A stretch of DNA of 64,000 bases. Origin: Geoanaerobacter pelophilus (GTDB lineage: Bacteria > Desulfobacterota > Desulfuromonadia > Geobacterales > DSM-12255). Numbering within the stretch: the first letter of the stretch is position 1; every line of letters begins with the position of its first letter. The stretch is taken from assembly GCF_018476885.1 (NCBI RefSeq), contig NZ_JAHCVJ010000004.1, positions 62,001 to 126,000 of the forward strand, written 5' to 3'. Shown piece after piece: positions 53,408 through 62,403 of this stretch. The notes below the pieces were generated by a model. It had not been told where the DNA came from. It worked only from the letters and a program-made list of their open reading frames with translations, and ran no database searches. The translations under genes were made by a program, and so were the position numbers.

Positions 53408-54803
53408 TGAATCCATACTCCCGCCACCGCTTCTCGATCAAACACTCGGTCTCCGGGTCAATTGTAACTGCCACTCTCTGATCACCAGGCTTGCGGGTCG
53501 CGTCAATCGCCAAATGCGGGCCATTAATGACCAGGTCTCGCTGCCATTCCACGTTGTTCAATACCCGCCAGTAGACTCCAGCAACATCGGATGGGTCCTG
53601 ATCCGCATCGACGAAGATCAGGAGCCGTGACCCGGCAAGCCAGTTCTTCTCCCGGAACAGCTCCAGCAGCTTAGTCCTGCCGCCGGCACCAGTCACGTCA
53701 ACCGCTACGATCGTGGCCCCGTGAAATATCCCTGCACCAGGTTGGTAGACATCTTTCACCGCCGGGATGTCCACCTGCAGCAATGGCAACAGCAACCGAC
53801 AGGCTGCCTCGGCAAGCCAGCAGTCCTCCATGGGGGGCGGACCGACCACAGTAAACGGATAAATCATACCACGGCGGTGGGTTATTGCGGTGACCCGTAC
53901 CAGAGGAGAAAGCCCGGAAGGGTGATAATACCCGGTATGGTTGCCGAACGCGCCGTCTTCTACCGTCTCTCCCGGCTCGATCACCCCTTCGATAACCAGT
54001 TCGGCACCGGCAGGGACAAGCAGACTGCTGGTAAGACAGCGGACCGCAGTAATCGGCGCTCCCTGGAGTAGCCCGGCAAAGGTGTACTCATCCAGTTCCG
54101 GCGGAAGAGGCAACATGGCAGCGAATGTCAGGGCAGGCGGACCGCCAACAGCAATGGCAACAGGCATCGGCCTGCCAACTTCGCGCCATGCCGCTGCATG
54201 AAAGGATCCGCCGCTCGTGGCAGTCCAGTGAATTGCAAGTCTGTCAGGTCCAAGCACTGCAGCACGATACATCCCGCAGTTCAGAGCATGATCGCCAGAG
54301 GGTCCGGCCGTGACAACCACCGGCAGTGTTAGGTAACGGCCATCATGAGCGGGTATACCATCTTCCGGCCAGCTTTTTGGAATCGGCAGTCCGGACAAAT
54401 CCGGGGGGTCGATCCTTAGCTCCTGACAGGGAGCAGTTGCTTGAGTCACTGGCCTCAATCGGCTTGCTGAACCCCCTTTGGCAAGGGAGCTGAGTTTCTC
54501 TTTTGAGCTCGCGCCTGCCAGACCATTAAGGAACTCGGTCATGATGCCAGACAGGTCAGCCAGTTTTTCGAGATTCAAGGCAGCGGCCAGCCGTTTCTCC
54601 GACCCGAAAAGATTGGCGGCAGCCCGAAAACTGGACCCTTTAACCTTTTCAAAGAGCAGCGCCTTTCCTGCTACACCAAGCTTGCAAACCTTGCTGCAGA
54701 TGGCGGACATCTCAAAAACAGGATCAACCTCAACCGGCACCTGATGTATTTCGCCGAGTTCTTCAAGGCGACACAGGAAATCCCTCAGATCATGATTCAC
54801 CAT
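53394..54803 (-). CDS. UbiD-family decarboxylase
   Basis: This 469-residue prenyl-FMN-dependent aromatic decarboxylase removes the carboxyl group of the naphthoate intermediate, the MqnL role judged from context. 'GMYRAAVLGPDRLAIHW', 'PEDGIPAHDGRYLTLPVVVT', 'LPEGDGFGNHTGYYHPSG'-like region ('EDGAFGNHTGYYHP') and the terminal 'NPHLAIDATRK'-type region are typical; the conserved Glu-Arg-Glu set lies in these blocks. It is the first gene of the operon, which continues to ubiA-, ubiX-type genes, mqnE, lysE, mqnC and rnd. Confidence 0.92.
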   Translation of the reverse strand: MVNHDLRDFLCRLEELGEIHQVPVEVDPVFEMSAICSKVCKLGVAGKALLFEKVKGSSFRAAANLFGSEKRLAAALNLEKLADLSGIMTEFLNGLAGASSKEKLSSLAKGGSASRLRPVTQATAPCQELRIDPPDLSGLPIPKSWPEDGIPAHDGRYLTLPVVVTAGPSGDHALNCGMYRAAVLGPDRLAIHWTATSGGSFHAAAWREVGRPMPVAIAVGGPPALTFAAMLPLPPELDEYTFAGLLQGAPITAVRCLTSSLLVPAGAELVIEGVIEPGETVEDGAFGNHTGYYHPSGLSPLVRVTAITHRRGMIYPFTVVGPPPMEDCWLAEAACRLLLPLLQVDIPAVKDVYQPGAGIFHGATIVAVDVTGAGGRTKLLELFREKNWLAGSRLLIFVDADQDPSDVAGVYWRVLNNVEWQRDLVINGPHLAIDATRKPGDQRVAVTIDPETECLIEKRWREYGFNDGR

Positions 54804-54883
54804 GTTCGGTATCTCTCAGTCTCAGCAACAATCATTACCACTTACCCAATTTGAAGACAATGTTTTTGTCCTTCTTCCGGCGC

Positions 54884-57800
54884 TCACTCCTGGTCTATTC
54901 TGGCTTCGATCATTGTCTTGAACCTTGGGAACACCGTAAACATGGAAGGGGCTGTCTGACCGGTTGCTGCGGCTTTTGCCAGCTCGTCCCCATAGATTTC
55001 ATGTACCCCCTTCATGATGTCTGAGGTGAGACTGTCAATGTAAGCATCTCTTGAGGCCCCCCTTACTCTGAGTTTCGCAAAGACAGTTTGCGTGTTGTCG
55101 TCAACGAAAAAGAGCCGCGCAGACTTGCTGTTTTTGCGGACAATGACTGCCAAAAACTCGGCCTTTACCAAGGCCCCCTTTTCATCCAGCAGGGTCAGTT
55201 CCTGTTCCTTCAGGATTCTGGGGTCACCACCTCTGATGCTCCCCGACTCCTCCTTGGTATACCGCCACGGCGCATAACGCGGGTAACGGTTCTCCAGCTC
55301 AGAGGCAATCTCGGCAAACTCATAGGTCATGGACTTGCCTTCAACATCCAGAACATGGGCCCTGTCTTCCAACAGTGCCGCACGGTAGATGCCACCCCAT
55401 TTGGCCTGCTGCCGAACCCGACCTGCCTCATCCTGCGGCTTGCTCAGATAAGGAAGAACGCTTTCCCTGTTCCTAAGAATTTCCGCCAGATTGGCAGCCC
55501 TGAGATATTCCATCCCTATGCTGCGCGGCGCAGAAAATTCCAGATAGAGGTTATCATCGGTATTGATTCTTCCGCCACGACTGTAAGCCCTTGTCCCCTC
55601 TGTTCCCATCACGAAGTAGCTGAGGAAATCCTCGGCGCTCCCCATCTTTATCTGTCGCATGTCGCCCAAAACCTGCCAAGCTGAAATCCGCTGCTCCAGC
55701 TCCTGCTCATTGATGAGCAGCGGGGAGTTGCTGGCGATGATCTCTGCATCATAGTGGGTAACCCAGATCATAGTGTAGGCAAAGTTTTCCCGGATTGTCC
55801 GGACAACGGATTTTAGATTCTCGTCGGTTAATTCGTATAAAGGCAACCACTGGCAGATGATTCCACCGGGGTTAAGCCGCTGCGCGGCCAACCGGAAATA
55901 TTCCGTGGAGTAGAGGTAGCCGGCGCCACTGAACCAGGGGTGTACCGGATCGGCCGTGATCACGTCGAATTTGTCTTTCGTGGTAAGCAGATAGTTGCGA
56001 CCGTCATTAAAGACAATCTTCAGCCTGGGATCAGGTTTATTAAGAATGTAGTGATTGTCTATACCGAATGTTTTGGCAACCCCAAGCACTTGCGGTTCGA
56101 TTTCGGCCAGGGTGATCTTCTCGACAGCAGGATGTACCGAGACCGCGCCCAAGGTCATGCCACTACCGGTGCCCAGCACAAAAACCCGCCGCGGATTCTT
56201 ATGCAGCAACATCGGGAGATGGCCTAAGACATACTGGCACTGCATGTCGTGGTGGGTATTGGATGCCTCTACCCGGCCGTTAGTGATGAAAAAGAGGACG
56301 TCCGCTGACTGGATCGCGCTTACTATAGACTGTGCCCCTTCTGCATAATAACGGATGTTCATGTTCGCCAGCATTTCGTTGAACTCATCAGAACTGCCGT
56401 ATGCTTCGGGTTTGTTGGACTGATAGATGGCATACATCTTCGGGTTCCAGAGCCGCCAGCTTTCCGGGGCAGCAACCGGCACCATGAGGGCCGCCAGCGC
56501 AACCACTGTTGTCAACCAAACAGCTGTTTTGCCCCATTTGATGCTCGCTATAACCAAACAGCCGTAACCTATGTTGAGCAGTATTATGAGCTGCAGTGAG
56601 CGCTGGATGCCGAACAAGTACATGAGCAGATAACCGCTGACGCCAGCGCCGAAAATGGCGCCGACGGTATTGAAAGAAAGCAGTTCGCCGACGGCAAAGC
56701 CGACCGTCCTCCGGTAACGGCAATGGATGCCCCCGGCCAAAGGGATGGCAACCCCCATGAAGAAAGCCGGGACAAACATTATAGAGAACACCAGGATAAA
56801 ATTTGCCAGCTGCACAAGCTGGAACTGGTCGCCACCAGGGAAGACCCCAAGGATATAGCTGCGTAAAAAAGCAACGTATGTAGGCAGGATACGGAACTGC
56901 ATTGTTGCCAGCAGAGCTGTTGCTCCTATGGCCACCTGGACCCACCCGAAAGCAGTTATTGCCCCATCGGCTGCAGTAGTGAATCCCCTGCGCCACCTGC
57001 CGGAAACCCGGCAGAAAATACCATAAGCAGCGCTGCCCAGGCCTATCCCAGAGAGGAAGGCCATCAGCAAGAGAGTAAAGCCGTAAGCGCTGGCCCCAAC
57101 AGCAACACTCAAGATCCGACTCCACAGGACCTCATAGCCCATGGCACAGAAGCCGCTCACCCCGATACCCCAGATCACCAGCCTGAAAGGGAGTAAATTG
57201 TCAGGGGCGACAGTAACCTGGGCAAATTCGGTCCCCTGGTCCGGTTGCAGCTCTTCGCCGGCCGGCTTCGCCAAGATCCGCTGCAGCATGATAGCAGCGA
57301 TGCCGACAAAAAGATTAATCGCCACAGCAGTCAGCAGCGTCTTACCCATGGAGAAGCTGCGGAGCATCACGAAACCGGTAGCTGCTGCCCCAAAAACAGC
57401 GCCAATGGTGTTGCACCCATAGAGAAACGAAAGACGGATGCTCGCCCCCGACATCAACCGGGAAGTGAAACCGGTCAATACCGGCAGAGTTCCTCCCATT
57501 AGTGTTGTCGGAACAATCAAGGCAATAACGGCAAAGGTCACGCGGATGAAAGTGAGGTAGCCGGTTGACTCCGGGGCAAACTGGGCGAGGACAACGTATA
57601 CCTGGGGATAAACCTTCATAAGTCCGGCAAAGAGCAGTGCCGATGCTCCAGTGCCTAACTCCAGGTAGCCGAAGAGAGATAACAGGTGCTTCCGGTTGTC
57701 GATTTTTCTGCCAATAAAGTAGCTGCCCAAGGCCAGGCCGGTCATGAACACGGTAAGCACCGTAGTGACCGCAAGGTGGGATCCGCCAAAGACAAGACTC

Positions 57801-57892
57801 AGATAGCGGGTCCAGACGATCTCGTAGATAAGGGCTGCAGATCCGGAAAGGAAAAAGATGCTGTATGTCAGAATGATGGCTGCTCTGCCCAT
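54884..57892 (-). CDS. Fused MFS-like membrane / spermidine synthase-like protein
   Basis: The protein has about 1002 residues from ATG 57892; a TTG start at 58027 is possible. The N-terminal half has many membrane helices and two similar blocks ('ALIYEIVWTRYLSLVFGGS' and 'AMGYEVLWSRILSVAVGAS'). It resembles the MFS/spermidine synthase fusion family. A methyltransferase-like polyamine-synthase domain follows: 'VFVLGTGSGMTLGA', 'LAEIEPQVLGVAK', 'FNDGRNYLLTTKDKFDVITADPVHPW'. About 200 C-terminal residues have no visible match. Aminopropyl transfer or another SAM-derived transfer is inference. It diverges from the TPR gene. Confidence 0.88.
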   Translation of the reverse strand: MGRAAIILTYSIFFLSGSAALIYEIVWTRYLSLVFGGSHLAVTTVLTVFMTGLALGSYFIGRKIDNRKHLLSLFGYLELGTGASALLFAGLMKVYPQVYVVLAQFAPESTGYLTFIRVTFAVIALIVPTTLMGGTLPVLTGFTSRLMSGASIRLSFLYGCNTIGAVFGAAATGFVMLRSFSMGKTLLTAVAINLFVGIAAIMLQRILAKPAGEELQPDQGTEFAQVTVAPDNLLPFRLVIWGIGVSGFCAMGYEVLWSRILSVAVGASAYGFTLLLMAFLSGIGLGSAAYGIFCRVSGRWRRGFTTAADGAITAFGWVQVAIGATALLATMQFRILPTYVAFLRSYILGVFPGGDQFQLVQLANFILVFSIMFVPAFFMGVAIPLAGGIHCRYRRTVGFAVGELLSFNTVGAIFGAGVSGYLLMYLFGIQRSLQLIILLNIGYGCLVIASIKWGKTAVWLTTVVALAALMVPVAAPESWRLWNPKMYAIYQSNKPEAYGSSDEFNEMLANMNIRYYAEGAQSIVSAIQSADVLFFITNGRVEASNTHHDMQCQYVLGHLPMLLHKNPRRVFVLGTGSGMTLGAVSVHPAVEKITLAEIEPQVLGVAKTFGIDNHYILNKPDPRLKIVFNDGRNYLLTTKDKFDVITADPVHPWFSGAGYLYSTEYFRLAAQRLNPGGIICQWLPLYELTDENLKSVVRTIRENFAYTMIWVTHYDAEIIASNSPLLINEQELEQRISAWQVLGDMRQIKMGSAEDFLSYFVMGTEGTRAYSRGGRINTDDNLYLEFSAPRSIGMEYLRAANLAEILRNRESVLPYLSKPQDEAGRVRQQAKWGGIYRAALLEDRAHVLDVEGKSMTYEFAEIASELENRYPRYAPWRYTKEESGSIRGGDPRILKEQELTLLDEKGALVKAEFLAVIVRKNSKSARLFFVDDNTQTVFAKLRVRGASRDAYIDSLTSDIMKGVHEIYGDELAKAAATGQTAPSMFTVFPRFKTMIEARIDQE

Positions 57893-58199
57893 GATGCTTT
57901 CAGTCTTGCAGGACGTTATTTCCGCTGCGCAAAAGGCTGCCTGACTAAGACCCCGTAAACAGGCAAGCCTTGCGTTGTGAGTGGAGGAAGGTATCTGCAT
58001 GCTACAGAAAACAAATAGCTGCGTCAAGCTGAGTACTCATGAGAAGAGCGGTGTCGCTCTTGCCATGGCGAGATTCGCTGCAAAAGGCTTGCTTGAGACC
58101 TGATGACGCGAGTACAATCAAATCCGCACCGATTCACTGTAGTATCACGTGAGGGAGCGGCAGACGAAGACCGAGAGAAATGAGTTGAATGTGGTCTAA
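57893..58199. promoter_or_regulatory. Divergent gap upstream of the TPR gene
   Basis: This 307-base gap lies between two divergent starts. The right half has no recognisable gene. The left 135 bases stay open in the fusion protein's frame but lack a membrane or signal segment. I do not see a confident promoter or hairpin. Confidence 0.4.
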
Positions 58200-60167
58200 A
58201 TGAACGGAATGAACAGCAATAATGCTTTAGAAGTACTTTCAGACCGCCACAGTAGCGTTGAGCCGGCGCCTTTGAGCCGCTCAAGCTGGCTGGGAGGCGC
58301 TCTGATCTTCGCGCTGGTACTGCTAGCCTACTCCTCAGTATTCTATGCCGGATTTATCTGGGACGATGATTCCTATCTAACTGAAAATCCTTATCTCTCA
58401 CATCTTTCCGGCCTGGTCAGTATCTGGGTTTCCCCTGGTGCAACTCCGCAGTATTACCCGATGGTCTTTTCCGTTTTCTGGCTCGAATACCACCTGTGGG
58501 GGCTTAACCCCGTCGGCTACCATCTGGTAAATATCATTATCCATATCATAAATGCGCTGCTCATCTGGACTGCCCTGCGACACTTCCGCGTTAAGCAAGC
58601 TTTTTGGGCTGCCGCCATTTTTGCGCTACATCCGGTTCATGTTGAGTCAGTCGCTTGGATCACAGAGCTAAAAAACGTCCTTTCCCTTTTTTTCTACATG
58701 CTCGCGCTACTGTCATATTTTCGCTTTCTGAAGATGACAGTTGACGGATATCAGCCACTGTGGCAGTTAAGGGGATACTACGTTGCGGCATTTTTCTTTT
58801 TTGTCTTGGCGCTGTTAAGCAAGACCGTGACGGCCACTCTGCCTGCAGCAATCCTTTTGCTTATCTGGTGGCGTGACGGCAGGATTGTCAGGAAAGATAC
58901 GGCCAGACTCTTGCCCTTTTTTGTCGTGGGTGTGGCCATGGGGCTTTTTACTGCCCACCTGGAGAAGACCCTGGTCTCGGCAACCGGAGCAGAGTGGAAT
59001 TTCTCCACCGTGGAAAGGATCTTGATTGCCGGCCGGGCGGTCTGGTTCTACGCAGGTAAATTACTCTGGCCCGATCCCTTGATTTTCAGTTACCCCAAGT
59101 GGCACATCGATGCCGGACAATGGGCGCAGTACCTTTTTCCGGTCGGGGTATTTGCGGTCCTGGGCGTTTCATATCGCTTCCGCGGCATAATTGGCCGTGG
59201 TCCGTTGACCTCGCTCCTGTTTTTCATCGGCACACTTTTCCCGGCCCTCGGTTTTTTCAATGTCTACCCGATGCGGTATTCATTTGTGGCCGACCATTTT
59301 CAGTATGCAGCGAGTGTTGGGATAATCTGCCTCTTTTGTGCTTCCCTGGAGCGGATTATCAGGCGCATCAGCCATGAAACCCTGCTGCTGGAAGTCGGAT
59401 GTTATTGCGGCATACTGTTGCTTATCGGTCTTGTCACCTGGCAGCAAGGGAAAACGTATAAAAATACCATGGCGCTTTACACCGATATTATCGAGAAAAA
59501 TCCATCCAGCTGGTTTAGTTATACAAACCGCGCCATGGAATATATGGATCAAGGCAAGTATGACCTTGCTGTTATCGATATGGAGCGAGCCCTTGAGACT
59601 CATCCTAATAAGTCTGAAGCCCTCAGCAATCGAGCCGTTTTACGCCAGCGGGGTGCTGATTATCAGGGGGCGCTGGCTGATTTCAGCAAGGCATTGGAAC
59701 TTGATCCGGCACGGGTTGGCGTTTTAATAAACAGGAGTGATCTGTATTTGTTGCTGAAAAGATATGACCTGGCCCTGCAGGACTGCAACAATGCACTCCG
59801 AATTAAAAATGACTATGTCGACGGTTATTTACAGCGAGCCAGGATCTACGAACTCCTTAAGGACAACAGTAAGAGACTGGGAGATTTATCAAAAGTGCTG
59901 CAACTTACCCCCGGAAACATGGAGGCTTTGGCTGAACGAGGCTTGCTGCATTACCAACTAGGCCAATTTGAGAAGGCGGTAGCTGATTTTTCCAAAGCAT
60001 TGGACATAGATCCGGGATCTGCTCCCATTTACGATAAGCGGGCACGTGCTTTAGCTGCTTCAGGAGAGAAAGATAAGGCGCTCGCCGATTTTCAGCATGC
60101 CCGCAGTTTGGGGTATGTGGTACCTGAAGCTGAGATAACCAGCACACTGGACCCCAAGAGCAAATAA
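58200..60167 (+). CDS. TMTC-like GT-C membrane protein with TPR repeats
   Basis: This 655-residue protein starts with a helix (about residues 31-50), then an acidic loop 'WDDDSYLTENPYL' (D55-57), the position of the catalytic Asp in GT-C glycosyltransferases. About ten more helices include 'GYHLVNIIIHIINALLIW', 'AIFALHPVHVESVAWITELKN' and 'SKTVTATLPAAILLL', typical of the TMTC/TPR family. From about residue 430 five to six TPR units follow ('AL.DFSKALELDP'), likely facing the periplasm. In eukaryotes TMTC proteins add mannose; in bacteria the function is unproven. It lies 71 nt upstream of the next gene. Confidence 0.87.
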   Translation: MNGMNSNNALEVLSDRHSSVEPAPLSRSSWLGGALIFALVLLAYSSVFYAGFIWDDDSYLTENPYLSHLSGLVSIWVSPGATPQYYPMVFSVFWLEYHLWGLNPVGYHLVNIIIHIINALLIWTALRHFRVKQAFWAAAIFALHPVHVESVAWITELKNVLSLFFYMLALLSYFRFLKMTVDGYQPLWQLRGYYVAAFFFFVLALLSKTVTATLPAAILLLIWWRDGRIVRKDTARLLPFFVVGVAMGLFTAHLEKTLVSATGAEWNFSTVERILIAGRAVWFYAGKLLWPDPLIFSYPKWHIDAGQWAQYLFPVGVFAVLGVSYRFRGIIGRGPLTSLLFFIGTLFPALGFFNVYPMRYSFVADHFQYAASVGIICLFCASLERIIRRISHETLLLEVGCYCGILLLIGLVTWQQGKTYKNTMALYTDIIEKNPSSWFSYTNRAMEYMDQGKYDLAVIDMERALETHPNKSEALSNRAVLRQRGADYQGALADFSKALELDPARVGVLINRSDLYLLLKRYDLALQDCNNALRIKNDYVDGYLQRARIYELLKDNSKRLGDLSKVLQLTPGNMEALAERGLLHYQLGQFEKAVADFSKALDIDPGSAPIYDKRARALAASGEKDKALADFQHARSLGYVVPEAEITSTLDPKSK

Positions 60168-60238
60168 GATTATTTGCCCGACAAATCCCTAGTTCCATTG
60201 AAAGGTGATTACTTGATTGTTTGTCAAATGGCCATAAC

Positions 60239-61690
60239 ATGAAACAGTTCGGGTACTACCTGCGTGAATTGACCCTCACTGAACGGATGATCATTGTTTA
60301 CATGGCCCTGCCGGTGGCAGTGTTCTATCTCGGATGGCTGAAGCCGATGATTGGCATTTTATGCGCTGTTTTATTAGGCCTTTTGATCTGCTCTCGGCTT
60401 AAAAAGGAGTTTATCCAAAAAGACGGCTCCCTTTCGCTCACAGTTATCGCCTCAGCCATATTGCTGGCCGCTTGCTGGTCATGTCTTGGAGGAGCCGGCC
60501 ACCTTTTCTATGCCAATAATGACTGGCCGGTGCGTGATGCGGTACTACGAGACCTTGTTGTTTATCCCTGGCCAGTTACTTATTCTATCTCTGCCGACAA
60601 CATGCTCCTGCTGCGGGCCCCTCTTGGTTACTATCTCTTCCCTGCGTTGCTCGGCAAGATCATCGGCCTTAAAGTTGCTGACTATCTTTTGCTTGGCTGG
60701 ACTATCTTAGGCACAACTCTCCTTTTTCTTCATCTCTGCGCGTCATGCCGCAAAAACTCCCATGCCCTACTGACCATCTCGGTATTCATTTTTTTCAGCG
60801 GAATGGACATTGTCGGCAGCTTGATAATGAACGCCCCTGTTGCGGTAACGACCTACATGGAATATTGGGCTGAATATTTTCAATACCCCTCAATGACGAC
60901 ACTGCTCTTCTGGGTCCCCAATCATGGCCTCTCCGGCTGGCTTGCCGCATCACTTTTCATACGCCACTGGAAGAATTCCTTTTTCCTGCCAATCGCTTTT
61001 TTTCTAGTGACCATTACGCCGCTCTGGTCTCCATTCACGGCAATTGGCGTAATGCTCCTGTTTATAGCCTCTCTGCTCTATCACATCAGACACGGCAACT
61101 GGAAACACCTGCTGGTGCCGGAAACAGGAGTCGCAACACTAATAGCCCTGCCTATTGTCCATTATCTCACGATACAGGCAGCACAAGTAGCTTCGGGAGG
61201 GGCGATCCTGTCGGTACTCCCGACAGGAGAGTTCTTCTATTACTACACATTCTTTGTCTGCCTGGAACTCGCCGTGGTCCCTCTCATCCTGACAGGAGAA
61301 ATCAAATACCGCTCAGGGAACTCATGGCTGATCGCTTCGACGTTCTTTTATCTTCTTTTGCTTCCGTTCTTTTACTACGCCCCCACAAATGAGCTTGTGA
61401 TGAGATGCTCCATCCCGCTCCTGGCCGTTATCGCCATACGTACCTCAACTGTGCTTGTAGCATTCATGGAAAACCGTGCCTACGCTCTTGCCGTCTTGAC
61501 CGTTGCAATTCTTCTCATCGGCGCGGCAACTCCTGCCTGGGAAATCGCTCGGGCTCTACAATTGCCGCGTTGGCGACCTGACCTGGCAACAAATCTCGTG
61601 ACTGCCACAAACGCGGAGTACCGTCACTACTATACAAGAGTTCAGCCGCAGGATTTCCCATGGGAACTTAAAAAGCCAGCCCATCGATGA
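60239..61690 (+). CDS. Polytopic membrane protein, GT-C-like
   Basis: This protein of about 483 residues has roughly eleven predicted membrane helices. An acidic loop 'NNDWPVRDAVLRDL' after the third helix could be the active-site region of a GT-C-fold glycosyltransferase, and 'NHGLSGWLAASLFIRHW' is another conserved-looking stretch. I do not recognise a named family, so the glycosyltransferase idea is inference from topology and from the TPR GT-C-like neighbour 71 nt upstream. The start is uncertain: ATG 60239 has no ribosome binding site, and a TTG at 60221 lies about 11 nt after AAAGGTGA. Confidence 0.75.
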   Translation: MKQFGYYLRELTLTERMIIVYMALPVAVFYLGWLKPMIGILCAVLLGLLICSRLKKEFIQKDGSLSLTVIASAILLAACWSCLGGAGHLFYANNDWPVRDAVLRDLVVYPWPVTYSISADNMLLLRAPLGYYLFPALLGKIIGLKVADYLLLGWTILGTTLLFLHLCASCRKNSHALLTISVFIFFSGMDIVGSLIMNAPVAVTTYMEYWAEYFQYPSMTTLLFWVPNHGLSGWLAASLFIRHWKNSFFLPIAFFLVTITPLWSPFTAIGVMLLFIASLLYHIRHGNWKHLLVPETGVATLIALPIVHYLTIQAAQVASGGAILSVLPTGEFFYYYTFFVCLELAVVPLILTGEIKYRSGNSWLIASTFFYLLLLPFFYYAPTNELVMRCSIPLLAVIAIRTSTVLVAFMENRAYALAVLTVAILLIGAATPAWEIARALQLPRWRPDLATNLVTATNAEYRHYYTRVQPQDFPWELKKPAHR

Positions 61691-61713
61691 GCCACACCAC
61701 ACCGACTTTCCCC

Positions 61714-61742
61714 TTGACAAAACCCCTCGAAACGGCTAAAAA
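61714..61742 (+). promoter_or_regulatory. Promoter of tRNA-Pro
   Basis: TTGACA (61714-61719), a 17-nt spacer and TAAAAA (61737-61742) lie 10 nt before the tRNA. This is a good sigma-70-type promoter. Confidence 0.65.
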
Positions 61743-61752
61743 ATTGCTTCGT

Positions 61753-61829
61753 CGGGGCGTAGCGCAGCCTGGTAGCGCACCTGCTTCGGGAGCAGGGGGT
61801 CGGAAGTTCGAATCTTCTCGCCCCGACCA
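61753..61829 (+). tRNA. tRNA-Pro (anticodon CGG)
   Basis: This 77-nt cloverleaf has acceptor stem CGGGGCG/CGCCCCG, a D-arm with GGTAGCGC, anticodon stem CCTGC/GCAGG around loop TTCGGGA (anticodon CGG, codon CCG), a TTCGAAT T-loop and an encoded ACCA end. All stems pair. The promoter is just upstream and a 13-bp terminator hairpin just downstream, so it is transcribed alone. Confidence 0.95.
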
Positions 61830-61837
61830 TAAATTTC

Positions 61838-61867
61838 GAGGGGTTACGGCATCAGCCGTAACCCCTC
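61838..61867. terminator. Terminator between tRNA-Pro and response regulator
   Basis: A perfect 13-bp stem (GAGGGGTTACGGC, 61838-61850; GCCGTAACCCCTC, 61855-61867) has loop ATCA. TTGACGTTTT follows on the plus strand. On the minus strand it may also end the response regulator transcript. Confidence 0.85.
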
Positions 61868-61903
61868 TTGACGTTTTCAGTTTCTGATTGGCGATTTTGT
61901 TAA

Positions 61904-62383
61904 CTACTTACCAGTGGCACGAGGTGGGCCGTGATTGATCAACAACCAGTAACAACCAATGGTCGAGACAACCGGCGCAAAGTGATTGAAGTCGATCGGC
62001 TTGCTGATGTAGCTGTTGACCCCCAACCGGTAACTGTCGATCAGGTCCCGCTCTTCTGTCGACGAGGTAAAAATGACTACCGGCAGCCAGCAGGTCCGTT
62101 CATCCGAGCGAATCTTCTGCAGGACTTCTATGCCATTGACTCGGGGCATATGGATGTCCAGGAGAATAACCTGAGGAAAAGGCTCTCCGTTGCCGAGGCA
62201 TTTTTCAAAAATGTATTCTAAGGCCTCAGCGCCATCCTTCAGCCAGACGACTTTGTTCAAGACATTTGATTTTTTCAGCGCACGTTGCGTCATCAGCGCG
62301 TCATTGCTGTTGTCCTCGACCAGCAGAATCGTCTTGCCTTGGGCAATAATCTGATCATCCGCGTCGAATGAATGCGTAATCAT
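61904..62383 (-). CDS. Single-domain response regulator (Rcp1-like)
   Basis: This protein of about 159 residues consists only of a receiver domain: acidic pocket 'LVEDNSNDALMTQRALKKS', phospho-Asp in 'VILLDIHMPRVNGIEVL', 'FTSSTEERD' and Lys in 'YISKPIDFNHF'. The 'NDALMTQRALK' stretch is typical of the Rcp1 group that pairs with phytochrome-type kinases. There is no DNA-binding domain, so output is through protein contact. The start is ATG 62383, with a strong GGGAGG; longer frames are not needed. It lies 20 nt after the kinase. Confidence 0.92.
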   Translation of the reverse strand: MITHSFDADDQIIAQGKTILLVEDNSNDALMTQRALKKSNVLNKVVWLKDGAEALEYIFEKCLGNGEPFPQVILLDIHMPRVNGIEVLQKIRSDERTCWLPVVIFTSSTEERDLIDSYRLGVNSYISKPIDFNHFAPVVSTIGCYWLLINHGPPRATGK

Positions 62384-62403
62384 AAGATCCTCCCGGTCCA
62401 TAA

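Noticed and set aside
61642-61887. Short frames over the tRNA region on both strands
   Set aside because: They overlap tRNA-Pro; the minus-strand 'GARRFELPTPCSRSR' type peptide is a well-known false gene from tRNA sequence.
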